From the NCBI GenBank assembly GCA_013398055.1, contig VZRS01014440.1:62001-126000 (forward strand): 64,000 nucleotides of DNA, in the 5' to 3' direction. This stretch comes from Ifrita kowaldi (taxonomy: Eukaryota; Chordata; Aves; Passeriformes; Cinclosomatidae). Under the pieces are notes generated by a model, which did no database searches, had not been told where the DNA came from, and saw only the letters and a list, made by a program, of their open reading frames with translations. The position numbers were made by a program, and so were the translations under genes. This document shows positions 62,832 to 64,000 of this stretch, in pieces; the stretch's first letter is position 1; each line of letters opens with the position of its first letter.

Positions 62832-63589
62832 GCTTCCAGCATGAATGAATTCCTATCCCATTACGAAAACGAACCACCAATGGGCACTTATTTTAACTCC
62901 TTACCTCAAACTTTTCATATCTGCCTCGGAACCTCCTGGCTTTAGTTTATTGATTCCAACTTTACAGTGCGGAGTGGGGGTTTTGAGAAGGATTTAGGCA
63001 CTTGCACCCACAATTGCAATCCCAGCAATCCCTACCTACATATGGCCTAACCCTGGCCCTTTTGGGAAAAATCAGGCCAGGGTGAGGTTAAGGGCAGCCA
63101 AAGTCAAAGGCTCACCTTCCTTCTGAGCAGGCAGTCAGAAAACTGAGTCTCAGCTGTATGCTAGGGACAAATAATTAAGAACAAACTAGAGGCAGAAGTG
63201 AGTCCAAAAGTTCAATAGAAGGTATCTAAACATGAAAACAGAGTAAAGAATCCCAGCATTTGGAAATGTTTAAGAAGTTAAAATATGTTACTGCATACAC
63301 TCTACTTTGAAAAGTGAAGGGGGAAGAGAATAAAATTTGTATGGGACTAAACCACCACCAGGCTTTAGGCCAGGTCTCTGCCTCTCACACCTAAGCCCTG
63401 TTTAGATTCAGAACCTGGGCCTTCCTCTTGTTAGCATTCTTCCTCCACGTAATGTACACTATTTAACATGAGGTCTATTCTGGGAGGCTCGGCTGGAGCA
63501 TTCTGAAAACTATCTAACAGGAAACAATTCCTTCCAAGAAATAGTGGGAAATACTCTTTCTTCCACAAGATGCAGGAGAACAAAGGCCT

Positions 63590-63608
63590 CCCCCCCCCCC
63601 TTTTTTTT
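63590..63608 (+). repeat. C11T8 homopolymer junction
   Basis: Eleven C's (63590-63600) are followed directly by eight T's (63601-63608). Homopolymers of this kind are sites of sequencing and assembly error as well as true length variation. Confidence 0.92.
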
Positions 63609-63708
63609 AATAGCCTCACTCTAGGAGGTTTTCACCCAGGCAGAACAACCTGTAGTTCAATTCAGCCTTCAGATCCAGGCAAGCTGGCTCTGAGAATAAG
63701 GTCTCAAC

Positions 63709-63738
63709 TGTGGGAGCACAGCCTGTGGGAGCACAGCC
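63709..63738. repeat. 15-bp tandem duplication (2 exact copies)
   Basis: TGTGGGAGCACAGCC occurs at 63709-63723 and again at 63724-63738, followed by two more matching bases. The exact identity suggests a recent slippage duplication. Confidence 0.92.
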
Positions 63739-64000
63739 TGGTGCAAAGGAAAATTTTTTGACTCTGACCCTTCTCTCCATCTTCTCTCTACCCTTTCTTT
63801 CCATCCAAGCTGTGTCACTCTATAAAGGGGATTGCTGAAACCAAAGAAGAGGAGACAATAGGACAAAGAAATGTTCTACTCCAATGTTAAGACAGCAGCT
63901 TAGGATGAAAAAACCTATAGTTTGGGTGTCTCTGTTGCTGGGACAGTTTTTCTTTAGTGTAAAACACAGAAATTGTTCTTTGACACACAATATTTTAGCC

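Larger units (their letters stand above)
55621..64000. other. AT-rich unique sequence, no gene seen
   Basis: No exon, RNA gene or mobile element was recognised to the right end of the window. It contains a purine run (55923-55950), the pyrimidine-rich stretch at 56705-57070, several short hairpins, three low-complexity tracts and a 15-base tandem duplication, listed separately. Except for the frame in the T-rich stretch, open frames are 60-90 codons and match nothing I know. Confidence 0.55.

Overview
The window reads as vertebrate nuclear DNA, most probably from a bird. It is AT-rich and poor in CpG. Four fragments are recognisable as CR1 (Chicken Repeat 1) LINE retrotransposons, and one still ends in the octamer tail typical of avian CR1. 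Crocodilian or turtle DNA, which also carries CR1, cannot be excluded from the sequence alone. Nothing is organised like a bacterial, phage or plasmid genome: there are no dense open reading frames, operons, CRISPR arrays, or recognisable tRNA or rRNA genes.

I find no host protein-coding gene or convincing exon. The longest open frames are about 130-140 codons. Several lie on both strands at once, and apart from the CR1 remnants none resembles a family I recognise. The window is best described as intergenic sequence or the inside of a large intron.

Layout: 1-9.5 kb is mostly unique AT-rich sequence with one GC-rich island (about 1.74-1.98 kb), a 38-bp tandem duplication (3.45-3.52 kb) and a poly-G tract broken by two Ns (9.56-9.59 kb). 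From 9.6 to 25.8 kb the sequence is unique with A/C-rich tracts, a small CpG-containing block (13.75-13.93 kb), a CRE-like/NFI-half-site cluster (22.2 kb) and an AAAAT microsatellite (25.43-25.49 kb). A GC-richer block at 25.87-26.36 kb may be a decayed solitary LTR, but this is weak. A CR1 cluster occupies 30.4-35.9 kb: one plus-strand copy with an internally deleted ORF2, then two minus-strand 3' ends. The fourth CR1 lies at 50.0-50.4 kb. The rest (35.9-50 kb and 50.4-64 kb) is unique AT-rich DNA with short hairpins, a consensus CRE at 52.2 kb, a pyrimidine-rich stretch at 56.7-57.1 kb, and a C11T8 tract and 15-bp duplication near the right end.

No genes here work together in any pathway. 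The only once-coding material is reverse transcriptase ORF2 debris from CR1. I found no evidence of an undescribed biological system. The items in the hunt section are modest structural oddities that alignment or expression data could settle.
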